DNA of 64,000 nt from Monocercomonoides exilis (GCA_001643675.2 LSRY02000045.1:306001-370000), one strand, 5' to 3'; positions 24,473 through 35,230 are shown, counted from the stretch's first letter. Numbers and translations: made by a program. The notes: a model not told the origin generated them from the letters alone.

Positions 24473-26183
24473 ATGGAAAAGAAATCCATTTCTTCAGAAG
24501 AACTTCTTAGGATTGCTGCTACAAGAGAATACCGCACAATCCATTCCAGATCGAGGAAAATTTTTGAAATCAAGAAAACATATCCATTGACAGTGAACGT
24601 GGCGGTCAAAGCGAAAGTAATTACAAGGCAGGCTTGGTACAGAGGCAAAACAGCAGAAAAGAAAAACAGAGATGTTGGAAAAGAAGGAAGAACATCGCTT
24701 ATTAATTCTGAGAAACTGGAAAAAATCGAAAATCAGGTCTTGTCTTTATTATCAGAAGGAGTTGTTGTTCGAATGAAGCACATACAGGAAATGGTTTTCA
24801 ATTTTTTTATATGATTGATTTTGATCTTTATTTAAATAGGCAATAAAAATGTTGGACTCAGAATCAACAAATGAAGAAGAAAACGAGAAACTCCATCCGA
24901 AATTATCTTATTATTTGGTTCAAAGAAGCTCTATTTTAAAGGCGGCCTTGGCGAGACCACTTGAAATTGCAAAAATTCGGTCACAGAGCCCTGAAAATGT
25001 GACTAATTGGTTTATAGAAGTGAAAGAAATCGTAGAAGGAAACAATATCGAAGTTTCCAATATTTTTAATTTTGACGAATCTTCAGTGAGAATCGGAGAA
25101 AGTTCGTCAAAATTAGTGATCTGTTTGAAAGATCAGATCCCCCCTTCTTCTCCAGATCCTCGAAAAATTGCCAACGCAACTCTTTGCGTTTGCATGTGTT
25201 CTGATGGTTCCTGCCTTCCTCATTTTTTTCTTTATCCAAAGAAAAAAATTCCTGAAGAGTTTTCTAATTTGAAATTTTTTAATATAAATTATATTCCTTC
25301 GCCTTCAGGATGGATTACCACTGAAATTTTCAAAATCATCATTCTTCAAAATTGGATTCCTCTCATTCATCAAAAAATACAATCAACATCTTCGAAAAAG
25401 GCTCGACTTCTTCTTGACAACCATTCTTCCCATACATGTTCAGAAGTCATTATGGAAACTGAAAATAACGGAATTTTCATAAAAACATTTCCCCCTAACA
25501 TGACCCATCTCCTCCAGCCCTGTGACAATGTGATATTTGCCAGATTGAAAAGAACATTATACAATGATTTCAAAGTTCCAATCGATGATTTATCTTCTTT
25601 ATATAGAAAGGCACTTGCTGAGGTCTTACCAGAGGCCATCGCTGCAGCGACCACTCCATCGGTAATCAAAACTGCATTTCTCAACACAGGAATCTGGCCA
25701 CTGGCAGCTTCGCAAGTTCTCACCAAAATAAGTGGATCTCCTTCAAAATCTTCTTCAGCAATTTCTTCAGATGAAGTTAACAATGAATTGTTTGGTTCTT
25801 TTCCCCCAAAGCGCAAAGTTAAATCAACAAAAAAGGTTTTAAATGAAATGAAAATTGAAGAAAAGCACCATAGGGATGAATTCACGCAAACTGATGATTA
25901 TAATTTCTCAGACGAAGATCGTGATCATCCTTCAAGAAACAAATCAGTATCAAAAAGAATCCCTCGAATAAGAAAGAAAAAAATCGACGATGACTGCATT
26001 TATGAAGACGATGAAGCTATATCAAAAGAAAGGTGGATTGATGAGCAAAATGAAAGAATAAAAGAAACTTGTCCGTCAAGAAGCAAAAAATTCAAAATAC
26101 AACACGATGATAACGAAACAATGGAAACAATAACATGTTTGGGAAATACTTATTTATTCATATATTTTCTACTTCTTTTTTGA
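24473..26183 (+). CDS. Pogo-like transposase (HTH + DDE_1-type DDxD nuclease)
   Basis: Two exons, 24473-24793 and 24840-26183, give about 554 residues, a normal length for pogo/Tigger transposases. The start MEKKS was chosen over the upstream in-frame ATG at 24443 because the older homolog begins at the same place. Exon 1 carries a helix-turn-helix-like DNA-binding region (AWYRGKTAEKKNRDVGKEGR). Exon 2 carries the nuclease: Asp in FNFDESS (25074), Asp in LLLDNHSSH (25416) and Asp in LLQPCDN (25524), a DD35D spacing. The C-terminus is acidic and basic low complexity with a likely nuclear signal (PRIRKKK). It would cut and paste the surrounding element at TA. Exact C-terminus uncertain: the left arm has AAAA and the right arm five A near 26094. 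Confidence 0.85.
24794..24839 (+). other. 46-bp spliceosomal intron in the transposase
   Basis: GTTTTC...AAATAG between M (ATG 24791-24793) and AIKMLDSE, phase 0. The older degenerate transposase has a GTTTTTG...ATTTAG intron of the same length class at the same position (after DVHKM, before IVEHMEQ). Position conservation between diverged copies supports it as a real intron. Confidence 0.75.
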
Positions 26184-27871
26184 ATGATATTCACATATAT
26201 GACTTTATATTAATTGTAAAATTTGGATTGAATGCTAATTGAAAATTGTTTTATTTATCCTTCATAATTCACACAAATATATAAGAATAAACAATGGTTG
26301 GAAAAGACTGAGCGTTGGACAGTAAATAGCTTTGGCCAAGTTCATAACAATTTTCATGTATCAAAGATATGGCTTCTACAACTATAGAAATTTGAGGAAC
26401 ATCATTTCACACGATTATTTATGATTCGTTGAAAAAACATGATAATTTTCTTTGTATGCCAAGTTAAATTCTTCTTTTTTCTTAACGATCATTAATTATC
26501 ACTTTCAGCATTAAAAAAACATATCACTTGAATAAAAATTGAAAGAAATTGAAGATACAGTTGCTGAATAAAAAATCCGGGTTTTTTTCTTTGTAACGGG
26601 TTTTTTACTCATTGTATTGAACTTTTCTGAATAACATAGAATGCGGCTATTAAACTTGGTATTTTTTTCACTTCTTCGTCTTTTGAGGATTGTTCCATAT
26701 GTTCCACAATCTAAATATATTTAAAAATATTAATCACAGTAATTAAAAAGAACAAAAACCATTTTGTGCACGTCTTTAACTATTATTGTTTCACCTTTTG
26801 AGAGATGAACAATAACTTGGTTATCGATTTATTCTATAAAATCTTGTGTAATTGTTGGTGATCTTCCGTTCACTCCAGCCTGCCTTTTCTGCTTCTCTGC
26901 CGCTATTCCTCTGTACTATGAGCCATTTGATATCGTGCCAGAATCAACATCCACTTTTCTTGTAATAATATAATCCTTCTGCAGTTCAAATATTTTTTGG
27001 GATGTTGTTTTTAACCTTCTTATTTCGGAGGTTGCCAACTTTTTCCTAAGCTCTGGTAACGACAATTCTTTTGTAATAGCCATTAATATGGGTTTGATTT
27101 TTGATCAATTTTTCATGAAAGGGAGTATTAATTATGATTTTTAGTAAAGGCTTCTTTAAAAGGAAACATCAAAGTGTCTGAAAATTGTGAAAATGAAAAA
27201 TATGATAATTGTGGAATGCTTATTTCAATTACTTTTTGAGAAATAAATATATTTCAAAATTGATTTTTTTTAACGATGTATATTCAATAACAATGAAATG
27301 TGATTTATTTTTTTGATTATGCATTAATGATAATATGCAACGAGAAATAATACAATTTTTGAAAATGCTTTTTGACATGATTATCGTGAATAATGTTTTC
27401 ATGAAGTCCGGGTTTTTGAAAAATTCCCGTGTTTTTTAGCGTTGGTAATAATTTTTGCGTTCGAAATGAAAATATCTTTTGTTTTCATATGAATAATAAT
27501 TATATGAAATTATTAAAATTTTTGTCAGAAAATTAAAAATTTCAAAAATTTTTCTTTCGTGCAAGAAAATAATGACAACACAAAATTATTTCCGATTCAA
27601 AAGTGGAAGACTGATTTTCACAAAATTTCTTGAGAGTGCGAATAAATTTTTGTTAGGTTTTTAACAATTATTAATTCGAATTCAAAAATTATTATTTTGT
27701 TTGAAAAACTTATTAATTTGTTTGCAAAATTTCCATTTTGAATGCAAATTTTATTTTTTTGAATGCAAAAATTCTCATTTTGAATAATTTTTGGCGTATG
27801 AAATTTGTTGATTAATTCGAAAGAAAATGTCATTCATGCGAGTTTTTTCAATTTGTGTTGTTTTTTCACTC

Positions 27872-28532
27872 ACTATTATATTGTCGAATATTTTGTGTTA
27901 TTGGATAATTTCGAACATTCTTCATCACATTTCTTGTTTCTTTTACAGCACTTGGTTATTTTTATGAAATCATTATTTTTTTCTGAGTGCTGATTTCTTT
28001 TAGGCTATATGATTAAAAAAAGTTGTTTTCATTCATAGGCAAAATACAAAAATATTTAATAAAAGCCAACTTTTGATTTGAATTATTATTTTGATTATCT
28101 GTTAATAACAACATAACTTTTGTGCGAATATTAATAAATATTCAAATCCAATTATCGATCAGAAATTTTTGTGAGAAAAAAATATGATTTCAAAATTTTT
28201 TCCCCAATTCAATTGAGAATATCAAGTTTATAATATTTTTGTCATATTTTAATTATTTTCATTTAACAATGGAGAAGAAAGAATATTTTTCTAAAATTGT
28301 TGAAGATCAAGATGAAATATAGAAGTTAATTCTATGAAGTGGAAAAGCTGTAGAGTTTTTTTCTCATTTGATTACAATCTTTTTTATTTACACTTTATTT
28401 GTTCGATCAGAAGCATTTTTTGTTTTTTTATTTAATTTTCTTGTTCAGAAACTCATTTATCAAAGTATCAGACTTTTGCGCCAGCCGACTTGTTTAAAAT
28501 TTTTGCAACAAGTCGACCGACACGAAATTCTT

Positions 28533-28599
<67 letters not shown>

Positions 28600-29144
28600 A
28601 TTGATTGATTGATTGATTGATAAGATATATTATCTTTTCATTCATAATTAATAAATTATTTTTGAATAATCGCTTGTATTTTATTTTTAATGTTTTATTA
28701 AGAAAGGATCACAATTTTATTTCGTTGAAATATATATAATGATGTATTTAATGGGTGTAAAACAGATCAACTCGACAAAGATCAATTCTGATCTGTCTGG
28801 ATCATTCGGGTATCAAGATCTGTCGTGTTGTATCGATAATAAATGTCTGAAATGAGTGATGGTTTTATTTTTGAATTTCCAGACGAGTTGAAAAGCTGCT
28901 TATCTATTCCCCAAATAGTTTGTTTGATATTGATTCTTTTTTGACTTCTTTAAAATAAATAATATTAATGCATTCATGCAAATCAAAAAGCGTTTTCAGA
29001 AAAAATTAATAAATAAAAAGAGTAAAAATGTTCATTTGCCACTTTTTATGTGCAATATTAACAAATAACGGAAAATGTTTGTTTTTTTAATTTTATTCTG
29101 GATCTTAAATACAATGATAAAATATGCATAATTTTTAAAATTAT
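27872..29144. other. AT-rich region with a poly-T/GATT tract
   Basis: No convincing gene. At 28486-28517 a 9-bp stem (CGACTTGTT...AACAAGTCG) forms a hairpin. At 28538-28598 there are 61 T followed by six GATT repeats. On the minus strand this reads (AATC)n-A61, like the 3' tail of a retroposed sequence, but no LINE or SINE body is recognisable. Confidence 0.5.
28538..28624. repeat. Poly-T(61) plus (GATT)n microsatellite
   Basis: 61 T then GATTGATT repeats. The mirrored tract in the other arm (48303-48369) has only 43 A, the largest single length difference between the arms. Confidence 0.9.
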
Positions 29145-29739
29145 CTTCACCTCAACAACACAAAAGAAGAAATTGATAAAACACATTTTGAAGTTAATAA
29201 CAATGCCTTCTGGATTGCGTGTACTCCAGTTTTTCCTGATGAGTCTCTTAAAAAAGATAGACATATTTTCCATCTGTATCCAAATAGTGAACATGGAAGT
29301 AACTGTTGATTTTCTGGAAGAAAAAACACTGATCGTGTGAGAAGTAATTCACACTTTTTAACAAAAGGATTTCCAATGTTATCTTTTCTAAGTCCTCAGT
29401 CTTCTGTTAAAATTTAATCAAAACCTCTAAAAAAAGTCCAAAAGATTTTCAATTCAGATTTTTGTGCACTTGGAGGAAAATACGGACTTTCAAGCTTTTT
29501 TTACACAATGCATTGAAAAATTGCTTCGCTCCTAACTTTATTTCGCTTTCTCAGATTTCAAAATAAATTTGATTTTCATATCCGTAAGCAGGCATTGTTG
29601 AAATCAAAACATTAATGTTTCCAACATTTCACGAATGTCTAAAAATAGACCCATTTTTATTGTGTTCTTTGATCCAAAAAATCAATGAAAAGTGAATCAT
29701 ATTTCTATGAAAATGCCTGAAGTGAATTATTTTGTCCCA
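29145..29739 (+). pseudogene. Truncated hAT-like transposase, N-terminal part (left arm)
   Basis: Mirror of 47186-47780. The plus strand reads with several stops and frame changes. Fragments such as HFEVNNNAFWIACTPVF and DFCALGGKYGLSSFF are protein-like, and they precede the better conserved hAT core found only on the other side (45.77-47.23 kb). The sequence ends in mid-gene at 29739, exactly where the palindrome arm ends and a different retroelement begins. Confidence 0.5.
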
Positions 29740-30001
29740 TATCTACCAATACAGTATTGAAAGCAAGAACTGAGTAAAATGACACTGCTGCCCTTACCAT
29801 CTGTATAACAGAAACCTTGAATCCTCTATTTTTTATTGTTAAAAATTCATCCGCGCATTTGACGGTACAGTCCGATAAGTTGTCTGGTATATGCCCATGT
29901 GCACACTTCTTCCACTGGTCTAAAAAGTGCGCGAAACAGAATAAATATACATCCCATGTTGTCCTTGCAATTCCAGCCTTGCATTCATCTGCGAGCTCCA
30001 A
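29740..30001 (-). pseudogene. Tyrosine recombinase N-terminal domain, cut off
   Basis: ARTTWDVYLFCFAHFLDQW and the following helices (FKVSVIQMVRAAVSFYSVLA) match the SAM-like core-binding domain of tyrosine recombinases in DIRS-order elements. The frame then runs into unrelated sequence at 29740, so the catalytic domain that would integrate circular DNA is absent. Confidence 0.55.
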
Positions 30002-30559
30002 GGAGACACCACTTTCGTGCAGCGCATGCAGCTACCAGGCTTCACCTCTCTCCCTGATGGATTCAGCATAATTACCTTCATCTTCCCTGGAGGAAGACAA
30101 GCCCCCGTCTTCTTCATCCATGGCACCTCCAGAAGAATCTTGGAGCTGTAATTCAATTCCAAGCTGTAATAATTGCTGGTTCGAAGAAGGATGTCCCAAT
30201 TCTGACCCTTCCAGCTCGGCAGGAGTATAATCGCTCGAGCTTTCTCCATCTGAGCCTTTCGTATTACCATCGGAATCAGAGGTGTCGGTGGATGAGCTAG
30301 AACACACTCGTTGTTCCAAGGAACTGTCAATCCATCTTCTGCAATTGGACTGCCTACTCCACACCATCTTTCCACTTTGTGATTGTGTTCCGATGCAAAA
30401 GCATCGAGAGTCGGTCTCACTCTCAACTGTGCAAGCACCTCTTTGAGTGCTTCGTCCTTTATTTCGTAGTCTCCTGCACTTTCCAATCGAGACAGCGCAT
30501 CCGCTCTGTGGTTCTTTATGCCAGGGAGATGTTGGGCTTTTATTATCGTCCTCATTGAC

Positions 30560-31798
30560 TCTGTCCAATTCCATATTTAGAGAAGCACTGGACGAAGATT
30601 CTTGCCTGCATTCCAACGATTCACGTTGAAGACTACTGAGCTGTTTTCCGACCAAAGAAATAGACGAGTTATTTTGTCGTTCAGGAAAGTCTGGGTAAAA
30701 TGGTGCAGAGCCATCAAAACAGCTTGCAGTTTACTGTAATTGGACGACTGGTAGTGGACATATTTGGGAAAACTGGAATGCCAATCCAAAAGATTGTTGT
30801 TGATTTTGAATGTCGCACCCCCATGATCGTTCCGCTGCATCTGTTGAAAGAGTCGCTTGAGGTGTAAATACTGAAACCAATTCCCGATTCTTTGTCTGTC
30901 TCAATATCCTCCTCCATTTTCTGATCTCCTTGAGGACTGATGTATTCATCCTCATCATCTTGTTCGATCCGATCGCTCTGACACTCTTTTGGAGTTGGTG
31001 ATGCATCGCTACGAGATGGAGAGATGCGTCTGGAATGACAAAACTAGCTGCGTATTGCTTCCCAATCGCTGAAGCCCAGTCTTTCACACGAACCTGTTTG
31101 GCTTTCATGAATATTTTTTCCCAACGTCTCAGCAGCTCATGGAGAGAAGAACGCTTTTCCTCAATCAATTGTACTGCAATTCCTTCTGTGTTCCAAAGGA
31201 ACCTCAAGAACACAAACTTCTGTGTTGGTTTCAGATGACATTTCTCTTTGTTGATGAGCGATTCTAAACTTTTTTAAAAAACAGAATAACTACTTCTGAA
31301 ATTTTCTTCAGAAAGCTGCAGTCTTGGTGCAACAGAATAAGATCGTCAAAACCAGAAACCGCTCTGACTTCCCATCTTGCCATTATCGCAGCTGTCACTT
31401 TCCTCATTATCTTTGTGAAGAACCGAGGGGAATCTGTAAACATGAAGGGAATTCCTTCGAAAACATAGTCTTGTTCTTCGAACCAAAAAAAAAGTGCTTC
31501 AGTTCTTCGGATATTAGTTTTTAGTGATTCGCCTGGGAAAGATCCAACGTTATCACAAATTCCCTCTTTTCTATCAAACGCTCCACCATCTGTTCGTTTA
31601 GCATTCGAAATGCGACTTTTTCATTGCAGCATTCAAATGACGGTAATCCAGGATTTGGCTCCAGGCGTCTGACTTCTTCCTGATGAGAAAGACATTGTTC
31701 CGAAAGCTGACCTGTTCTTGAAGTGTTGCGCTGACGATGTTTGTCTCCAGTTGTTTTTTAAACACGTTTCTGAAAGCCAATAGCTGTTCCATGCTCAT
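30560..31798 (-). pseudogene. Reverse transcriptase and RNase H of the YR retroelement
   Basis: RT fingers: FLIRKKSDAWSQILDYRHLN (31798-31598). Palm: FEGIPFMFTDSPRFFTKIM, then GFDDLILLHQD (active-site Asp pair at 31342-31353), where most relatives have YxDD. RT thumb: FLRFLWNTEGI (31213). RNase H: STDAAERSWGCDI (near 30.87 kb), SNYSKLQAVLMAL, a SENSSVV segment and HLPGIKNHRADALSR (near 30.53 kb). Frame changes occur around 31.6, 31.25, 30.84 and 30.58 kb; whether they are decay or sequencing slips is open. Not functional as written. Confidence 0.75.
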
Positions 31799-32044
31799 AT
31801 CCGTTGCTCCACCCTCCCATAATTTCTTCCTCAGTGCTTCCTTTGTTCTTCAGTTCGTCCATGAAGCGTATGCACCAAGTCTTATAAGGCTTCCTCCTTT
31901 GATCTTGTCCCATTCCTCAAAAAACTGCGCTGTCCTGCCTCCAATCCTCTCTTGGGTCTCCACAAATATTTCCTGCCTCGATCGGAACGTCTTGAAGCAT
32001 ACTTCTTCCAAATTTCCCCTGCTCTTCTCTGGGAGCTTCTGAAG

Positions 32045-32846
32045 CTATACCGACTTCCTGACGTCATGGATCACCTCCGAAAAAAACTGCCTTCCGCTGA
32101 AACTTCTTGAAAACTCCGCTCGATGGGTTGCTCTGTGATAATCATCTGTTTTTCTTGTCAATTTACTGTTAACTGCAGCTTTTTGAATTTGCTTCAATTC
32201 CATAAGCGTCTCTTCCGATATATCTTGCTGCCTCTTCGTAAGTTGTCCACCAGTAGCCTCTGCCTCCATCTTTCCTGCGTCTGAAAATCCATATCTTCCT
32301 TGAATTCTCGTCTTCCTTGCTTCATGAAGTGCTTGGGAAATCATTAGAATTGCTTCCTTTATCATCCGTTCGTGGTTTTCTGCTTCATCGCTCTTGACTT
32401 GAAGCACTATCAGAAACTCCTTAAATGTGTGATATAAGTATTTTTCCACTCGTTCGCCTGCTCTGTCTAAGGCATCCCGATACCAAAAGGAAGTTCTGCT
32501 TGATGCTGGAGGTGATGCTTGTAATACAGGACTGAAATCCTGTTCGTTGTAGCATGGTTGCAATGTCCTCCAACATCGTCTTCGGCATTCGTAAATCAAA
32601 AAGAGAAGTTGTTGGTTCGACACCAAATATTGATATAAACAAATCATCAATTGTTCGAGAATCTGCGGCTTCGGATGAGATGGGAGAAGGCTGTAGCTCT
32701 AATTCAGATTGTGAGAAAATATTAGAAGAAGCTGTTGTAATCTGGGAGCTACTGAATTGGGAACTCGTTGGCCAACCGATCTGCATAGCAGAACCAGTTG
32801 AAGGTGCGAGCCCGGCTTGCAATGGAGTTTGCGGAGTGCTAAACAT
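32045..32846 (-). pseudogene. Gag-like ORF1 region of the YR retroelement
   Basis: Two overlapping minus-strand frames. The upstream one (32846-32421) is Ser/Thr/Gln-rich. The second (32650-32045) is helical and charged (RDALDRAGERVEKYLYHTF, KKTRIQ-like stretches), the composition usual for ORF1 of DIRS-type elements. Assigned by position upstream of reverse transcriptase. No zinc knuckle seen. Confidence 0.5.
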
Positions 32847-34509
32847 TTTTGATCACGAAAAATTACATGACTCATAAAGTGGCATCTCTAAACAAGAAGA
32901 GAATCAATAAAATGGAAGTTTTCTTTTCTAAACAATCAAAACATTTTGAAATGGAACAGGAACACCGAAGGTGTCATCTACCAAAAACAATAACTTCTTG
33001 CATCGTTAAAAATGTTGTTCGTTAATTCAACTGTGAAAAAAACTTCTAAGAAATACAGTGCGATGGTTGAAAATTGATATAACTATAACTCAAATCATTG
33101 AAAAAACACAAATAACAAAAACTGACCAGCGTCTGTTATTGACTTGTTAACGAAAATGCTGATTATGAATGTTTTAATGCAAAATATTGTTATTTCCAAT
33201 AATTGCGAAAAGAAATATGTGAAGAATGAACTTGATTTGTTTTTGTTTTTCATGAAATAACTGAAATTAATCACAGCATATATCAAAACAATAACAAATT
33301 TGCTATACCCATGTTCTTTCAATTTATTCTGTGTCAAAAGAATAATAATTCAAAGATGAATCGTTCATGGAACCTCTAAATATTCATGAAAGAATAAAAA
33401 TTTGATAAATATATTAATTAAATATTGATAAATAACAATTATTGATGTTTGTTTTTTTTATCAATCTTGTGCACTTGTTTGTCTTCACCACATTTCAAGG
33501 AAATCCATGAAAAGTTGAAAAATGTGAAATTAACAAAATTTTTAAGGCACAACAAATCCTTTGCAAATCTCACACAAAACAAAGAATAAATAAAACAGAT
33601 AAATATGTGTCATTCTTTTTGAAAAGTCGCAAACGTTTAATTGATCTAAAAAAGAGATCAAAAATGATCAAATAATTTTGATCATTCCGTTCCCAAAATA
33701 TTAAGAGTAATATTTTGTATTATTGTTTATAACACTGATTCACAAATATTAAGTTTCAATAACACCAGCATCATATGAAGTTTTTATTTTTTTATCATGC
33801 TTTTGTAGGAAAATGCCCTTTTTGTTGATATAAGAGACAAACAATAATAAAAAGTTATTTTCCGTTTTTTCACTTCATCAATTTGAGTGAACATTTTTAT
33901 TTTTTGAATATCAATATTACTTTTTCCATTTCACTTTGTTAGAAATTGAATAGATAAAAAAAGCTTGCATTGGAATAAAATTCTTAAAACTAATAATTAT
34001 AAAAAAATTCGTCAATTCATTGCTTTAAAAAATTGAATTGTATTTTAATAGTTGAGTGCATAGACAAAAGTTTGAATTAATGCTGAAATATGAAAAGTAA
34101 CAAGCAATTTTTCATTGTACAGCATATGGAAATGATTTAAAAAAAATGAACTTGTTTCATAATTTTTGTTTCAAATCATGAATCACATCCTGAATTGTTT
34201 CATTTCCACAATTGCATTATGTATCTTATCATTTCAACTGAATTCATCATCTGAAGAAATCCTCCTCAATAATTTCTTTATTTAAAACATCTCTTCTCTG
34301 TTGTGTATTGATGCATCATTCTTGAATGCAAATATTGCTTTTGTACAGTTTTTGGAGCAACCTTCGATTACAAAGCCTTTTGAACAAAAATCTTCTTGCG
34401 GACCGGATTGTGCGTCAGTTGTCTCTTCGCTTTTTGCATCCATCTTCTTGTTCATCATCGTCACATCTTCTTTTTCGAGAGAGAGATAAGCACACATATA
34501 TTCTTTGCT
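32847..34509. other. AT-rich spacer
   Basis: AT-rich DNA with many homopolymer runs and no supported gene. It holds whatever 5' end the retroelement had, but no terminal repeat is recognisable. Confidence 0.6.
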
Positions 34510-35230
34510 ATTTCTGTGATTGAGGAGCGAAGAGAAGACAAAAGCATGAGATGATAAGCCATCTTCATCTTTATCTTCATCATCAGCTCGTGCGATTGAC
34601 TCTTCGGATGCATCGGAGGTGGCTGAATCATTCACGTTGGCAGCAGCGATGAATTACATCAAGAGAAGGCTGCGGATTTTGGGCCTGAAGCGGCTGAAGT
34701 GAATGCAAATTAAAAGATATCGTTGCTGAGGGAGCAACAGACACTGAAGGGATATGCTGAAGCGCGGCTGGTAGTGATATATGGGGATAATGTACCTTCC
34801 CACGATGTGGAGACATCTGTGATGCTTTCAGTTCAGGTAGTTGCCCAGCTTCCGTCGCTTGTAGTGTCGGTGGGAACGAAGTTGGGGAGCAAGCGGATCT
34901 TTGCAGCGGTAGGTGTGAATGCGTTCCCGTCGATCTACGATCTGTTTGACCCGTCGCTGCAAATATGGCGATCGCCACAGTCGAGGCGTGTGGAGGTGAA
35001 ACTGGACGAGGAAGTGATGAAATGATGGGGCGAGGGGTTGCAGTGCGTGAAGAGGGAGAGATTGTGGAGAAAAGAATGGAGTCAGAGGGGCTGAGGATGG
35101 AAGATGTGGTTCTGTTGCCTGAGGAGATTGTGCTGGTGGTGCTGGAGGAGCGGGAAGAGGCAGAGGGAGATGATGGGAATGAGGAGAAAGGAGGGTATCG
35201 ACAGCGCACAGAAAGTTTGTGGAATGAATC
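34510..35230 (+). pseudogene. Unidentified gene remnant, copy 1 (paralog of 43733-44450)
   Basis: Plus-strand frames read AIDSSDASEVAESF..MNYIKRRLRI, then SVQVVAQLPSLVVSVGTKL, SKRIFAAVGVNAFPSIYDLF and VVLLPEEIVLVVLEEREEAE. Each block has a matching block in the same order on the minus strand at 43.7-44.45 kb, which shows the coding strand. Frames change between blocks and stops occur, so it is decayed or contains unplaced introns. I do not recognise the family. Confidence 0.5.

Larger units (their letters stand above)
24113..26614 (+). mobile_element. Younger pogo-like DNA transposon, apparently intact
   Basis: A 2,502-bp element with inverted repeats CAATGAGTAAAAAACCCG at 24113 and the complementary CGGGTTTTTTACTCATTG ending at 26614. 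TA duplications lie at 24111-24112 and 26615-26616. The repeats contain a further small palindrome (CCCGG...CCGGG). It encodes one spliced transposase with no stop in the left-arm copy. It sits inside the transposase gene of its older relative. Confidence 0.85.
22936..27083 (-). pseudogene. Degenerate pogo-like (DDE_1-type) transposase, split by two insertions
   Basis: The N-terminus begins MAITKELSLPE at 27083 and aligns with the N-terminus of the intact transposase nested within it. Two in-frame stops occur: a TAG where the homolog has Trp-Tyr-Arg-Gly, and a TAA after DFIE. An intron of the homologous position and style (GTTTTTG...ATTTAG) follows DVHKM. The younger transposon enters within the codons of QKSSILKSAV, and the MITE enters at NINY. 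Catalytic Asp residues remain visible in FNFDETS, LFLMDNHSPHN and LLQPCDN, so this was once a DDxD enzyme. The C-terminus is Lys-rich and its frame differs between the arms. Inactive as it stands. Confidence 0.75.
22201..27445 (-). mobile_element. Older pogo-like DNA transposon, interrupted by a younger transposon and a MITE
   Basis: Terminal inverted repeats are CCATCGTTAAAAAACCC at 22201 and the related CCAACGCTAAAAAACACGGG read inward from 27445, flanked by TA at 22199-22200 and 27446-27447, as for Tc1/mariner/pogo elements. Removing the younger element (24113-26614) and the MITE (23513-23751) leaves about 2.5 kb, the same size as the younger element. Its transposase, on the minus strand, is degenerate. 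Confidence 0.75.
21162..27871. mobile_element. Outer terminal-inverted-repeat element hosting the transposon nest
   Basis: Bases 21162-21240 and 27793-27871 are near-perfect inverted repeats starting GAGTGAAAAAACAACACAA. The similarity continues inward (GCACCAAAAATTATTC at about 22159 and its partner near 27785). Other elements sit inside. I see no transposase belonging to this outer element and no clear target duplication, so it may be non-autonomous. The class is undetermined. Confidence 0.5.
12863..29739 (+). repeat. Left arm of giant inverted repeat
   Basis: Reverse complement of 47186-64000. Paired positions sum to 76925 at the inner end and drift to 76863 at the outer end, because many homopolymers are shorter in the right arm. 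The arm holds the 3' 6.8 kb of the giant gene, AT-rich spacer, the transposon nest and a truncated hAT element. The inner boundary is sharp at 29739; the outer boundary lies beyond 64000 in the partner, so the arm is at least 16.8 kb. Confidence 0.95.
29740..32846 (-). mobile_element. Tyrosine-recombinase (DIRS/Ngaro-like) retroelement, truncated and frame-broken
   Basis: On the minus strand, in order: a Gag-like region, reverse transcriptase, RNase H, a region with TLDAFASEHNHKVERWCG and ARAIILLPSWKGQNWD (the DLFAS...ILIPxWxxQxW pattern typical of DIRS-order elements), and the N-terminal SAM-like part of a tyrosine recombinase. The recombinase catalytic half (R-H-R-Y) is missing because the element stops at 29740, the palindrome boundary. 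Terminal repeats were not found. DIRS versus Ngaro versus PAT cannot be settled. Confidence 0.75.

Noticed and set aside
28538-28624. Poly-T/GATT tract as a telomere or centromere repeat
   Set aside because: It is a short single array without a telomere-like G-rich unit, and it is present once per arm.
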